Assembly: GCF_024713975.1 (NCBI RefSeq)
Contig: NC_091100.1
Location: 24,255,501 to 24,319,500, forward strand
Source: Paralichthys olivaceus
Taxonomy: Eukaryota; Chordata; Actinopteri; Pleuronectiformes; Paralichthyidae
Length of the DNA stretch: 64,000 nucleotides
Direction of reading: 5' to 3'
Under the pieces are notes generated by a model. That model ran no database searches, was not told the DNA's origin, and worked only from the letters and a program-made list of their open reading frames with translations. Below, piece by piece: positions 25,001 to 52,900 of this stretch; position 1 is the stretch's first letter, and each line of letters opens with the position of its first letter. A program made the position numbers and the translations under genes.

Positions 25001-28000
25001 AATTGTTTGATTATATTCTAATCCAGACTGATACAACTTGTTTCTTAAAAACTTACAGTAGATCTAATACCTGTCTTAATCTAGCACATGTTCAAATTTC
25101 TTTGTCTCACTAGCTGGGTATCAATCAAATGTGGGCATTCAGGGGCCTCCTGGTCCTCCAGGTGTCCCTGGTCTACAAGGACCACCTGGACCAGCAGGGC
25201 CACCTGGCCCACAAGGATTTGGCAACTACATCAGCTCTGATATTCGTGACTACCTGCAAAGTGAGTTTGACAGAAAAAAATAATAAGAGAAAGTAAAAAC
25301 ACATATTTTCATCCATTTGTTCCATTGCGTCCCAAAGGTGTCGCTTTCAAAGGCTCACCAGGCCCCCCTGGTCCCCCTGGACCTGAGGGCCCCCCTGGTC
25401 CAATGCAAGGATTGGTCTCCTATGCTGGGCATACAGACAGAGGTTCAATCACAACAGAACAACAAGAACATTTCAAGAGTGAGTTTAAACTTCTAAAATA
25501 TACTGTCTCACCCAAGAAAGGCTTTGGCTTTTGCAGCACTACCATAATAAGTTTTAGTCTGTACCAGATTCATACAACCGTAACAAATTGTACAGTGTAT
25601 TTATGTAAGTCTCCATATCCTTTCTGAAGAAAGCATTTTATATCACTCCTACAGCTATGGATACAGAATTGGTTCTTGAGTGATTTCCACAAAAAACACT
25701 ACCACAGGCCTTATAGTCCCTTTTTATTGACTTAAAAAAAGTCATGCCTCTATTACATTCATTCTCATTCTGACTTTTTGGTCATAAAATTTAAAATGTC
25801 TCTTTACCTGTTCCAGGTCATAGATGGGTTCAAGGGCATGAGTATAGGTTAGAGTTAATGACATGATAGATTTTGTGGACAGAATTATTCATAAAACATG
25901 ATGATGTACTTTTTAGTACATTTTAGCACATATGCTAAATATATACAAAGACCATAGGAACTTACATGAAATGAAATGCTGCATATATAGTGGACTTGGG
26001 TTATAGACAAAAGGCCTCTTCATACACTTGCACTAACAACCATTCAAAAACATTATGCTGAGGGTTTAAGTAAGTCTTACCATAACTGTCACTTCATAGA
26101 TCTGTCTGCTTCATAGTCACATATTAAGTCATTATATTGTATTGTCTCCAGGTCAAGCTCTGGGAGGAGCCATGTTTGGGCTTCCTGGTCTGCCAGGCCC
26201 TCCTGGACCCCCAGGACACAAAGGAGAGCCAGGTGTGCCTGGCGCTACATCCTGGAACCTGGATACTGCTGACTACTCCAGTATGGCTGTCCGAGTAACT
26301 GATTACATCAAATGTAGGTGGCAAGACCCATGTCAGCAATGACAAAATTCTGCTTGAATCTGTCAATACTTACTTCTATGGTCTATGTATTGTATTTTAT
26401 TTAGCTTTTTTAATTCAATCTTTATATAACCAGAAAATGTAGAGATACATTATTACTTTTGCAAGAGATATTTGGCCAAAATGGCAGCATAGGACTGTGA
26501 CATTGTTACAAACAACAATCACATTTAAACAAAGAAACCTGACCCAAGAAAAATCAGGGATATCACAATCTTATATTGTATGTGATGCTTGAAAGACATT
26601 AGTGATATTAAGGCAGCGTTACTAGACAAAGTTTGTCTTGTAGAAATTTCAAGCCCTGGGAGCACAATAGGAAAATGCAGTTATGCAATGTTCTGAGCAG
26701 ATAATACTGCACACTATCTATCTCGAGTATCAAGTATCGATATAGATAGTGTGAGAGTGACAGGTAGATAGCCTAGAATGCATCAGGTTAAGTTGTCTCA
26801 GTGCTAATGCTTAATATACAGTATAGTACTGAACCTTACTGTCCTTCACATGCAGCCCACAGTCTGCTCCGTGATGTTCTGAGAGACTCTGACCGTGTTG
26901 TCCAAGGACCTCCAGGACCTCCTGGACCTCCAGGAATACCTGGACAAAGCCAGTGGGTCGGCTCCCGTGAAAATGTTGTGGACATGGTGGAATATCTCAA
27001 ATGTAGGTCGATGAGCTCTATGATCACAAACCCTGACTGACCATCTGTTACAGATCAGTTAGAACAGTTAGACAATTATTGACATTTTACTGTCTTCTGA
27101 AAACTTGTAGTGCGAATGTCTTCTGCTATTCAAGGTCTTTGCTCACATTCCCTCCAGTCTTGTCCAGTCGGACAACTTTTTATCTTCTTCATATTTAAGT
27201 CAACCAGTTGCCAAAAACTTCACATGTATCATCCATTCTTCTCATACTTGCAGCTCGTGGTGTGCTCCACGATATTGTGAGCGAGTACAACAGCCGCATC
27301 TTCCAAGGACCTCCAGGACCGGCAGGCCCCCCAGGTCCGCCAGGATACAGCGGACGGTCTGGTTCATATGGAAATGCAACAGAACTGCTGGAATACATCA
27401 AATGTGAGCGAGCTACACTATTATTCAATTAATCACCGAATTAAATATGAATGTCAGGGGTAGACTTTTCATGACCTTATCTCTTAATTTTCCAGTGCAT
27501 GGCCTTCGTGACATTGAGCGCACTCACAATGAACGTAACAGCCAAGGACAACCGGGACCACCTGGCCCTCCAGGTCCACCGGGACACAGCCGCTTGTTTG
27601 GTTCCAATACAAACGTCTCTGATTTGGTGGAATACATCAAAGGTAAAGCAGAATTTAACAATACACACCTTTTATTTAAAAAGGACAACGTAGGAGCTAA
27701 AAATGTGAGGATGAGGATTTAAAAAAAGTGTTGTCCTTCACAGCTCATGGAGCCATTGTAGGACAACCTGGGAGACCAGGACAGAAAGGGGAGATGGGAT
27801 TCCCCGGCATAAAAGGAGACAGAGGTAAATGTGATTGAATTGTACAATAAATAGTTGCTGGTAATATTTCTTCACATTTAATGGTGATTAAACACAGATT
27901 AATCCAGACCACAAGATGTAGGAGTTAACTTTGAGTAATTACTGTGTTTTTCATGGCTTTTTCCCATTGGTCATCTGCAGAGACACTTTATAATGACTCT

Positions 28001-29116
28001 GTCTGTCTGGTCACAGGTGGACAAGGTCCTCCTGGGCGTCAGGGACCCAAAGGACTAAAGGGTGACAGAGGTCAGTCATTATTTCACATTCCGTCTTGGG
28101 CCTGAAGTCAGCTGCATTTTAACATTGGTGACAAGACATTTTTCAGATCTTCAAATCATGATTTAATTTCATCTCATCTGCTGCTGTCAGAGTAACAGCG
28201 AGAGTTTGTGAAAGTGTAGGCGTACTCACAGTTAGCTGGATCACCACGACTTTTAAACATCATGCATCAATTTCATCTTCACACACAGGCAAGTGACCAG
28301 GTGTTATTATCACAATGAACTGTGATAGCCATGTATGATACAAATTGCTGAAAAATGAATTGACTAAAAATGGAATAAAAAATTGTGTTTGAGCAAATTT
28401 GATCAATTCAGCTAAAAATATCTCTTTGTACATTTCAACTGAAAAAACAAAATGTCAGTTATAAGTAATGTTTGATGTTGAAGATTTAATACTGAACTCA
28501 AGTTTGTCTGAAATGTTTCACTAATCTCTAAATCTCAAAACCTAATCTGCATCTTGTGAAGGTCTTCATCAAATTGGCCATTTGAACATGGCGACAGGTT
28601 TTTCTTTCTGTTATTATTCCTCCTGTTTAAATTTGCCATTAACAGATGTGCTTTTGCTGTTAGTGGGGAAAAATCCACAGTACAGTAAAAGAAATATATT
28701 CCACAGGCAAAATCTCTCTATATCTGAATAGGGAAACACTGCTGCGATAAACAAAAAGGGAATTTAACACTGAACATTTGAAATTATTCACCTGATTTGT
28801 GTAACTCCACTGTTGAATCACTGTACATGAGTGTTGCAATAGACTACATTCTTATACAGGAAGAGGACTGTGTGAAGATCTTGTTTCTGTGTTCATAAAT
28901 GAACATACTAGCTAATGCCATAGTGGCTAAACATATCTGCAAACCAGTGGCGGATCTAGGATTTTTCTAAATCAGGGGCCATAAAAGGTTTTATGTTCAA
29001 TTTCATTCAAACAGTCATGGATCTGAGCAGGTCGTACTAAATGAAAGCCTTTGTGTTGTTTTCCAGGAGATTTCACAATGATGACCAAAAGACGAAGGAG
29101 GGACATTGGCTTCTGA
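10068..29116 (+). CDS. col17a1: Collagen type XVII alpha 1 chain (BP180), 54 coding exons, ~1625 aa
   Basis: Hemidesmosomal type II transmembrane collagen linking keratin anchorage to the basement membrane. Coding exons: 10068-10131, 11719-12144, 12243-12290, 12369-12422, 12503-12550, 12679-12819, 13083-13184, 14328-14405, 14481-14561, 15699-15749, 15917-16078, 16204-16284, 16373-16417, 16920-17042, 17146-17451, 17554-17592, 17686-17712, 17809-17835, 17942-18004, 18092-18196, 18287-18331, 18460-18495, 18578-18631, 18896-18967, 19516-19578, 19933-20004, 20153-20179, 20271-20306, 20948-20983, 21097-21213, 21316-21435, 21563-21631, 21738-21788, 21932-21994, 22073-22123, 22211-22237, 22319-22369, 22627-22680, 22900-22929, 23521-23610, 23706-23837, 23950-24084, 24179-24274, 24700-24825, 24909-24983, 25114-25260, 25338-25478, 26152-26313, 26856-27002, 27254-27403, 27496-27642, 27744-27824, 28017-28070, 29067-29116. 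Diagnostic matches to mammalian COL17A1 include [29 protein letters not shown], the membrane segment and a basic C-terminal tail RRRRD. The intracellular part is residues 1-479, TM about 480-501, ectodomain 502-1625. The protein is longer than the human one (1497). The start ATG at 10068 lies 11 bases inside its exon; a 5' untranslated exon is expected upstream but not found. Whether this is the a or b teleost copy is not decidable here. Confidence 0.97.
11719..12144 (+). other. col17a1 Ser/Gly-rich cytoplasmic exon
   Basis: This 142-codon exon encodes a low-complexity intracellular segment dominated by Ser and Gly (repeated SGGSG-like runs), ending [13 protein letters not shown]. Apart from its place between the start exon and the conserved SSPEY block, it shows little residue identity to the mammalian cytoplasmic domain, although mammals are also Ser/Gly-rich there. 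Its donor GTTGGT is weak compared with its neighbours. Confidence 0.8.
13294..13674 (+). mobile_element. TTAA-flanked inverted-repeat element (MITE), copy 1
   Basis: Complete copy of about 380 bp in col17a1 intron 7. Both ends carry TTAA. The left end reads TTAAAGGTCCAGTGTGTAAG, and the reverse complement of the right end reads TTAAAGATACAGTGTGTAG, so about 20-25 bp are inverted. No open reading frame of note. TTAA target sites suggest piggyBac-type mobilisation; that is inference. Confidence 0.85.
13830..13875. repeat. Near-perfect 20-bp inverted repeat (hairpin)
   Basis: Arms GAGGCTTTTTTGG at 13830 and CCAAAAAAGCCTC ending at 13875 pair, extending through GTTATAT/ATATAAC with one unpaired G and a loop of a few bases. 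It sits about 50 bases left of the TTGTG array in the same intron. Confidence 0.9.
13925..14322 (+). repeat. (TTGTG/TTGTA)n pentanucleotide array next to a splice acceptor
   Basis: Roughly 400 bases of pentamers TTGTG, TTGTA and TTTTG variants, occasionally out of register (for example near 14246). All three plus-strand frames stay open because the period is 5 and no stop triplet forms; this is not coding. The acceptor of col17a1 coding exon 8 (AG at 14326-14327) lies only a few bases past its end. Confidence 0.95.
14616..15653. mobile_element. hAT-like non-autonomous DNA transposon with intact 8-bp target duplication
   Basis: The 1038-bp insert is flanked by identical octamers GTCACTAG at 14608-14615 and 15654-15661, the target-duplication length of hAT elements. 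The ends begin TAGGG on both strands (TAGGGTTGCAAAGG on the left; TAGGGACTAGTTGG as the reverse complement of the right). A second inverted match follows, ACTTTCCATGGTAAGTTAA on the left against ACTTTCTATGGGAATTAA from the right. A few AATTATTGGG repeats lie near the left end (about 14730-14775). No transposase domain was recognised; a minus-strand open stretch at 15156..14872 gave no family match by eye. It lies in col17a1 intron 9. Confidence 0.85.
16920..17042 (+). other. col17a1 transmembrane-segment exon
   Basis: This exon encodes residues about 461-501: a Cys/Trp-rich juxtamembrane stretch (CSWCSWWKW) followed by an almost pure Leu/Gly hydrophobic span ending FGLIAL. The same signature occurs in mammalian COL17A1, which makes it the strongest single anchor for the gene call. 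Orientation is N-inside (type II), consistent with the basic K479 on the cytoplasmic side. Confidence 0.97.
17146..17451 (+). other. col17a1 juxtamembrane ectodomain exon (NC16A-like linker)
   Basis: This 102-codon exon directly follows the membrane segment and encodes [18 protein letters not shown], a heptad-like coiled-coil start, then a Ser/Gly/Ala-rich linker and a second amphipathic stretch ([14 protein letters not shown]). It occupies the place of the human NC16A domain, the main shedding and autoantigen region, but outside the coiled-coil start I see little residue identity. Confidence 0.85.
17554..20983 (+). other. col17a1 major uninterrupted collagen helix (COL15-equivalent)
   Basis: Fourteen short exons (27-105 bp, every one a multiple of 9 except edge exons) encode an unbroken Gly-X-Y run from about residue 608 to 833. 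In position and length this matches the large COL15 domain of mammals. The Gly codon is split G|GN at nearly every boundary. I saw no missing Gly in the run. Confidence 0.9.
23004..23307 (+). mobile_element. TTAA element copy 2, 5'-truncated, with a perfect hairpin at the break
   Basis: The right end is intact (CTACACACTGAACCTTTAA, ending 23307), but the left part of the consensus is absent before about 23040. Where it stops there is a perfect 12-bp inverted repeat, TTGCTTACTCTA at 23005-23016 and TAGAGTAAGCAA at 23024-23035, with a 7-base loop. It lies in col17a1 intron 39. Confidence 0.8.
23706..24274 (+). other. col17a1 coding exons 41-43, internally duplicated
   Basis: The 3' half of exon 41 ([14 protein letters not shown]) recurs in exon 42 ([14 protein letters not shown]), and the 5' half of exon 42 ([13 protein letters not shown]) recurs in exon 43 ([13 protein letters not shown]). 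The similarity is evident at DNA level too (GACGATGTGGCCAAT in both). Human COL17A1 has one comparable segment here (ELASHVVSYLRTSGYG). An unequal crossover duplicating one exon explains the pattern. Confidence 0.85.
24355..24460 (+). repeat. LINE/SINE 3'-tail-like remnant
   Basis: ATTTGTATAGTGCCAAGT followed by a run ending CATTTTAAGGTCAAGACC resembles the 3' end of a common acanthomorph retroposon (consensus remembered as TTTGTATAGCGCCAA...AAGGTCAAGACC). It is only about 100 bases long and lies in col17a1 intron 43. Confidence 0.5.
26152..27642 (+). other. col17a1 coding exons 48-51, tandem array of similar modules
   Basis: Four consecutive exons of 162, 147, 150 and 147 bp share one plan: an amphipathic stretch ([43 protein letters not shown] in the last three), a short Gly-Pro-Pro run, a linker, and a terminal helix ending TDYIK, VEYLK, LEYIK and VEYIK. 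Each begins and ends in phase 1. The human region has fewer such units, so this looks like expansion by exon duplication. Confidence 0.85.
26710..26753. repeat. Perfect 12-bp inverted repeat in col17a1 intron 48
   Basis: CACACTATCTAT at 26710-26721 and ATAGATAGTGTG at 26742-26753 are exact reverse complements with a 20-base spacer that itself contains TATC/GATA half-sites. It lies about 100 bases upstream of the next exon. Confidence 0.85.
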
Positions 29117-31361
29117 GAGCAGCGTCTCTGAACATATGGACCTTTAAGTCATATCTCTTCTCTATTTTCAACGAGTTGTGTAAGAATAAGGACGGACCAT
29201 GAACTGAAGCACACACTAGATGCAGCTCACTCGTTTGATTTTGTAAGGGACGTGATTGTATTTTCATTTCCATAAAGATTTATGATCAGAGATGTACTTG
29301 TGAAATCAGGGATTATGTATAATCATGAATAAGTCTGATTGTAACAGACACTGTATTGAGGGGTATTATTCAGTTTTTTTGCGTGGGACTGATGGAGCTG
29401 ACTCTTGCATTTCTTTTCGTTGCAGTGGAGATTTTCTCATCAAATCAAAGAACAAACTCAACTGTAGTAGAGAGGAAACAGTTTATTTACAGCAAAATGA
29501 AAATCTACATTACATAGCCATTCTAAAAACTATACATTTATTTTAAAAAATGCACAATGATTTTGATATGGATCATGTTTTTTTTCAATTCAGAATTCGA
29601 TCAATTTAATCGATTTAATCTACCTGGACGAACATTGACATTTTGAAGTTATATTTGTAAGCTGCAAACCTCTAATGATTAAGTAGAGTAGAGTATGTGT
29701 GTGGGGGGTCATAAATAGCCATTGAGAATATTTTGCAAAAGGTGCACAGCACTCCTTCATTATGTTTTTGTGCATAACTTCTCAGATATTAAATACATGT
29801 GACAGACATTAAAGCCAATCATCAAGAAAATGAGATGATGAAATGGACCAATCGGTGGTCAAGATGGCCTAAACCAGTCAGGTCCATTTTCTGCATCAAC
29901 TGCATCAAAAATTACACAGTGTAAGCATCACTCATGATACTTCAGCCTAAAATAAAAAAACATTTGCTAAAGGCTCATGCTCTGCTCTTGTACTGTGTGT
30001 TTGAAAACTGCTGAATGAAACAATTCTGAAGTTGTTCATTTTCTATACAAAACCAAGAGTTACACAGCATATCCATCTCTGAAGTATTAAGGCTATTAGC
30101 TAGCATGTCAATGAAAACAGTATTATCAATACAATATAAAGAAGAAACAAAAGCCATGAAGGCCTATCCATAATACACCTGGTAGCAAAATATCTCATGA
30201 GGAGGCATATGAAGAAAAGCAAAGTAAAAACAAAGGACGTATCATCACCTGTGACTGCAGCTCAGGTTATTTTTGTTGAATGTAGCTGAACTGAAGCTGG
30301 TTGTGGTTTGAATTAGCTTGGTGAGTTTCATGAAACTCTTCAAAATGATTTCAATTCTACTAAGCGGATGAATGACAAATTGCTTTTGTTATTCATCCCT
30401 GAAGAACTTACTCCGATGGATACACAACTTTTTCTTGATAACAATAAAGTGGTGCCACCTGAAAAATAAAGCAAAGAAAGCACACCCACAAACAGGTGCA
30501 GAAATACTTGTTCAACAGCTACTGCTGTGATTTCCTTTGAGTCCAATTAACAGTGATTCTTTGTCTCTACATGTAAACACTCTGTCCATCATATGCAACA
30601 CAGTAACTAATGGTTTACTGCTTGTTGCCAAACAGTCGCCTCAAGTCTGACGTGCTTGAAACGGGAAGGCATTCTGAAGAAAAACCCTGAAGGAAGGAAA
30701 AAGATCCTACATTTTCCATTGAAATAAAAATAATACAGACGACTAATGTATCACAACCTACCACTGACACAAACAGATATGCATGATTTCATAAAAATAT
30801 ACTGTAGCATCATTCCTTGGATATGATTGATATTAAAAATGTGCTCCGTCCTATTCATCAGAAATACATTCTAGTTAATGATCAATCATAAATGATAAAG
30901 TTGCTATTTTATATTGAACCAAATTAAGTGGCATGAAAATCCTTTCCTTAGTGCAAAAGTCTAAATGAGAGAATATTTGAGCAGCAAATAATGATCAGAA
31001 TTTCTTGGATTTAAAAGCCAAAAACATCAAAGTCTACAGGCACTGGATTTGATAAAAAACATTTTCAATCACAAAGAAGGTCGGACAGAGAGCGACTTTA
31101 CTTTAGTGGTTTCGAGGCATCGACTCAAACACTAAATCTGTTCAGAATTCTCCTTCAAAATGACAGTAACAGTATGAAAATACGACAGAAATGAAGAAAT
31201 AAGAGTCGAGCAGAGCAGTCGACCGAGGAGCTACGTCCAGTTACAGAAAACAGTTTACACCCTTACAGCCAAGGGCAAGGCAGCACAGGTTCAGTCTTTA
31301 CTGTCTTCATGAGCGTGTGTGCTAATGTCCATGTGCGTATGTGCGTTGTGTTTTTTTGTTA
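29117..31361. other. Convergent 3' UTR region of col17a1 and slk
   Basis: There is no coding exon between the two stop codons. On the plus strand AATAAA-type signals occur near 29949, 30444 and 30466; on the minus strand, AATAAA (TTTATT on plus) lies near 29482 and 29538. Mammalian SLK has a long 3' UTR, so the two transcripts may overlap here, but I cannot fix the ends. Confidence 0.5.
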
Positions 31362-49479
<18,118 letters not shown>

Positions 49480-49900
49480 ATGCAGGCGGCTGCGGGGGAT
49501 GCAGCGGAAGAGCTGCCCTCCATAATGTGGGGGCTGGACCCGATGTTCTCTGCCTTCTGCAGACTGTATGTCAGAGACATCCTGGACATGACTGAGTCCA
49601 TACAGGTGCCAGGTAACACCCACCTCAGCGACACTCAAACTCAGGTCTGATCGCTCAACTCTGCATTAATAATAATATGATTACAACTAACTTTGCAACT
49701 TAGCTGCATTATCTATCGATGTTAACATGTTAGCCATCTGTAGCTATGTATTAGTCTATAACTTATACATTCTGGTTTGGCTTCTTTGTGAATTAATATC
49801 ATCACTGTACGTTGTTGCAACTTTGAGTGACTATAAGTGTTTTTTTAAAGATCTCTCTAGATGACATGTGCATGAGTGACTCTTTAATTGATGCTTTTGA

Positions 49901-49953
<53 letters not shown>

Positions 49954-52900
49954 ATTCATGTGTCATAGGTATTTACTTCTATAACTCACATCCAATCTAC
50001 AAAGTTGATGTACTTGGGACAGTAGTTTACAGGAGAGAAAGAGACGACTTCTTCTGTTATGGAGGTAATGCAGATATTTCAACAACTAAAATGTGTGTGT
50101 GTATGTTTATGTATTGCAGAAAATATTGCACAAATTAGTTTAACAATGTCCTACCTATGAAATCTGTCTGTGTGTTTGCGACCCACCGTGGCAGTGTCAG
50201 GATTGATATGCTGTAGATAAAGCACAGTGTCCATGTCATCCTCTCCTTCATTATAACATGGTTTGGTATGGCCACTTGTGTGTAAAGATCAAAATCAGGC
50301 TCTGTAAAATTGTTAATATTGCAGGGAAGGTGATTGGCCAGGCACAAAAACAACTTTGCAATATATTTGACAATGCTGTTCACCGGAAGGCTAAAGTCAT
50401 AATCACAGACATCTCACACCCACTTCTGCTCCCATCTGGCTGTGGATTCAGAGCCCCAAGGTCTATACATAAGAAGTCCTTTATTCCCAATGCCATACAG
50501 GGATTGAATACAGATTCAGGATCAGGGAATCTTATAATGTATTTTTTATACTGTTATCTTATGATATTATGTTATTTATGTAACTTACCCACTATTACCT
50601 GTTCATTTGCACTACTGTATTGTATGCGGTATATTGTATATTTGAATTTTATGAGAAGCCAAAGACACATTTCCACAGAGGTGAACAATATAGTCAGTCT
50701 AATCTAATATGTGTTTGATTACATTTCACAAACTGACACACATGCTGTCTGTTTTACAGTGGTCTAAAAATTACAAATTGCTTTGGTCTCAAAAGCAAAA
50801 CAGTCCGTGTCTGAGCTTGGTTATTTTTCCTTCTATTTACAGTGGATGATGGTACTGGTGTTATAAACTGCCTGTGCTGGAAGAGCGGCCTGTTGAAAGA
50901 GGAGGAGGATCCTGGTAAATGTGAGTCTGCACATGTTTAAATGTCTCTGTTAATGCGGTTTATGTTCACCTCAGCATTGGACACATGATATAACAGAAGT
51001 TTGAGTTTGCCAAATCACCACTCACTGAAGATCATCTCCTTTTAGGGGGGGGCATATTGTTACATTCAAATTAGTTTGTATTAGCGTTGTGACATCCTCT
51101 TTGCTGATTATGTAAATAACACGCACATCATGTCAGTATCAGCAACTGTAGTTTTACATCACTGACGTAAATGTTCAGTGTGATGGATTTCTGTGAGATC
51201 TAGTGGTGATATTTCATTCTGCAACCACTGAAGATCTCTCACCTCACCCCTTACAAGCATGTAGGAGAACCCGCTGTGGCTTTCAGGTAATTTAAAAACA
51301 TAAAAGGCCCTCTCTAGAGCCAGTGTTTGGTTTGTCTCTTCTTGGTTGCAGTAGAAACATAAAGCATTTTGCGGACTCCATGGAAGAAGACCCACTCCCT
51401 CTGTAGATATAAAATCAACAATAATAAATGAACAATAATACAGAGTTAAAAAAATAGTTTGTCTTGTAAGTTGAGCGGTTCTTCGGATAATCAGAAAATC
51501 TTCTACGTTTTAATTAAACTGTAAATCTCACATGCTTTTACCTTTAATCAATAGTCACGCTCCAGCTTGAGGGACACAGCATTAGTATATTCAATGTATA
51601 TATTCATCTAATATAATATTTATTAACTACAACAAACCACACTAATATTCTGGATTATTCTGTGATCTCTAGCTGGAGGAAGGTCTAGTGATGCAGTTCC
51701 CGGAGCCTTCAACCCAGTTGCTGAGCTTAAGAAGCTGAGACAGGCCCAACAGAACCGCTGCTGCCTGGAGATTGGAGAGCTGCTCCGAGTCAGAGGACCG
51801 GTCAAGACGTCAAGGCAGCAGAGAGAAATCATGGCCTCCACCTTCTGTGAGTGAAGAGAACTGCCCTTAGACTTCTTGTTTAATCTGCAGCACATAGTAG
51901 CTGTTTGATATTGGAATTCACCCTCCATGTTTACTGAATTACCAACCTGCTACATTAAAAACATATTAGAATAACCCAAAGAAAAGTACCAATATCTGGT
52001 TGTTAACCTCAGAATGTATAAATGCTCAGACAAGAACACGCATTGGTTCACACAGTCCTCTACCCACACACACTTGTGCCTTGCAAGGTCACTCTTCACT
52101 GTGGCATGCTGTCTCATTTTGTGATGTCCTACAAGACTCTTTCATACACATGTACACAACCTCACACAGCACATACACGGTAGCTCTATCTTCTGCTCAT
52201 TCATCACGTGTGTACCTGTGTCCATGTGTGTTACCAGATAAAGTGAACGACCCAGTGATGACAGCCCAGATAACGTGGATGATGGAGGTTCCCCAGCTAT
52301 ACAGACAGTTCTATGACAAACCACTCCAGCTGCAGATTACCACACAGTGAGAGACCGAGTCGAGACAACCAAGGATCATATCCAGTGTTTTGGCCAAAAT
52401 ATTTTCTGGTGCCCTGAAACAGCATTTAGTTGTTTGTTACATGTAAACTCTTCGTGAAACAAATGAAAAATGGATTTGTTGCAGTTTCCAGATGATTGGT
52501 TCTCATCTCTACCTACTCAGTTCTGGAAGAAACTGATCTGTCCGATCTACATATGTACATGACATAGTCAAAGTGGCCTCGTAGACTCTGTACAGCGTCA
52601 TGTCTAGTTTTGTAAATGTTGCAAAGTTAGTACCAGAAAATGTACTGTTAAACAAAAATCAATTTGCAAATGCAGTTGGCAACATCAGAAAACTGATTTA
52701 TACTCTCAGTACACTTCACCGCCTTTCAAATCCCCATAACAAACTTAACATCACACACGTCTTTGACATATAGCATCATAGCCATTATACTTTCTAATGC
52801 ACCAGAATACAAACAAACAGAAACAACTTTTGCATAGATTTAACTTAATGAACCTAATGTAGATCAAATATTCACTTTCCTTTGACTCTGTTTCGGCTTC

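Noticed and set aside
28940-29000. CAGTGGCGGATCTAGG sequence resembling a transposon terminus
   Set aside because: No matching inverted end or target duplication was found nearby; the same holds for the similar words at 783-812.
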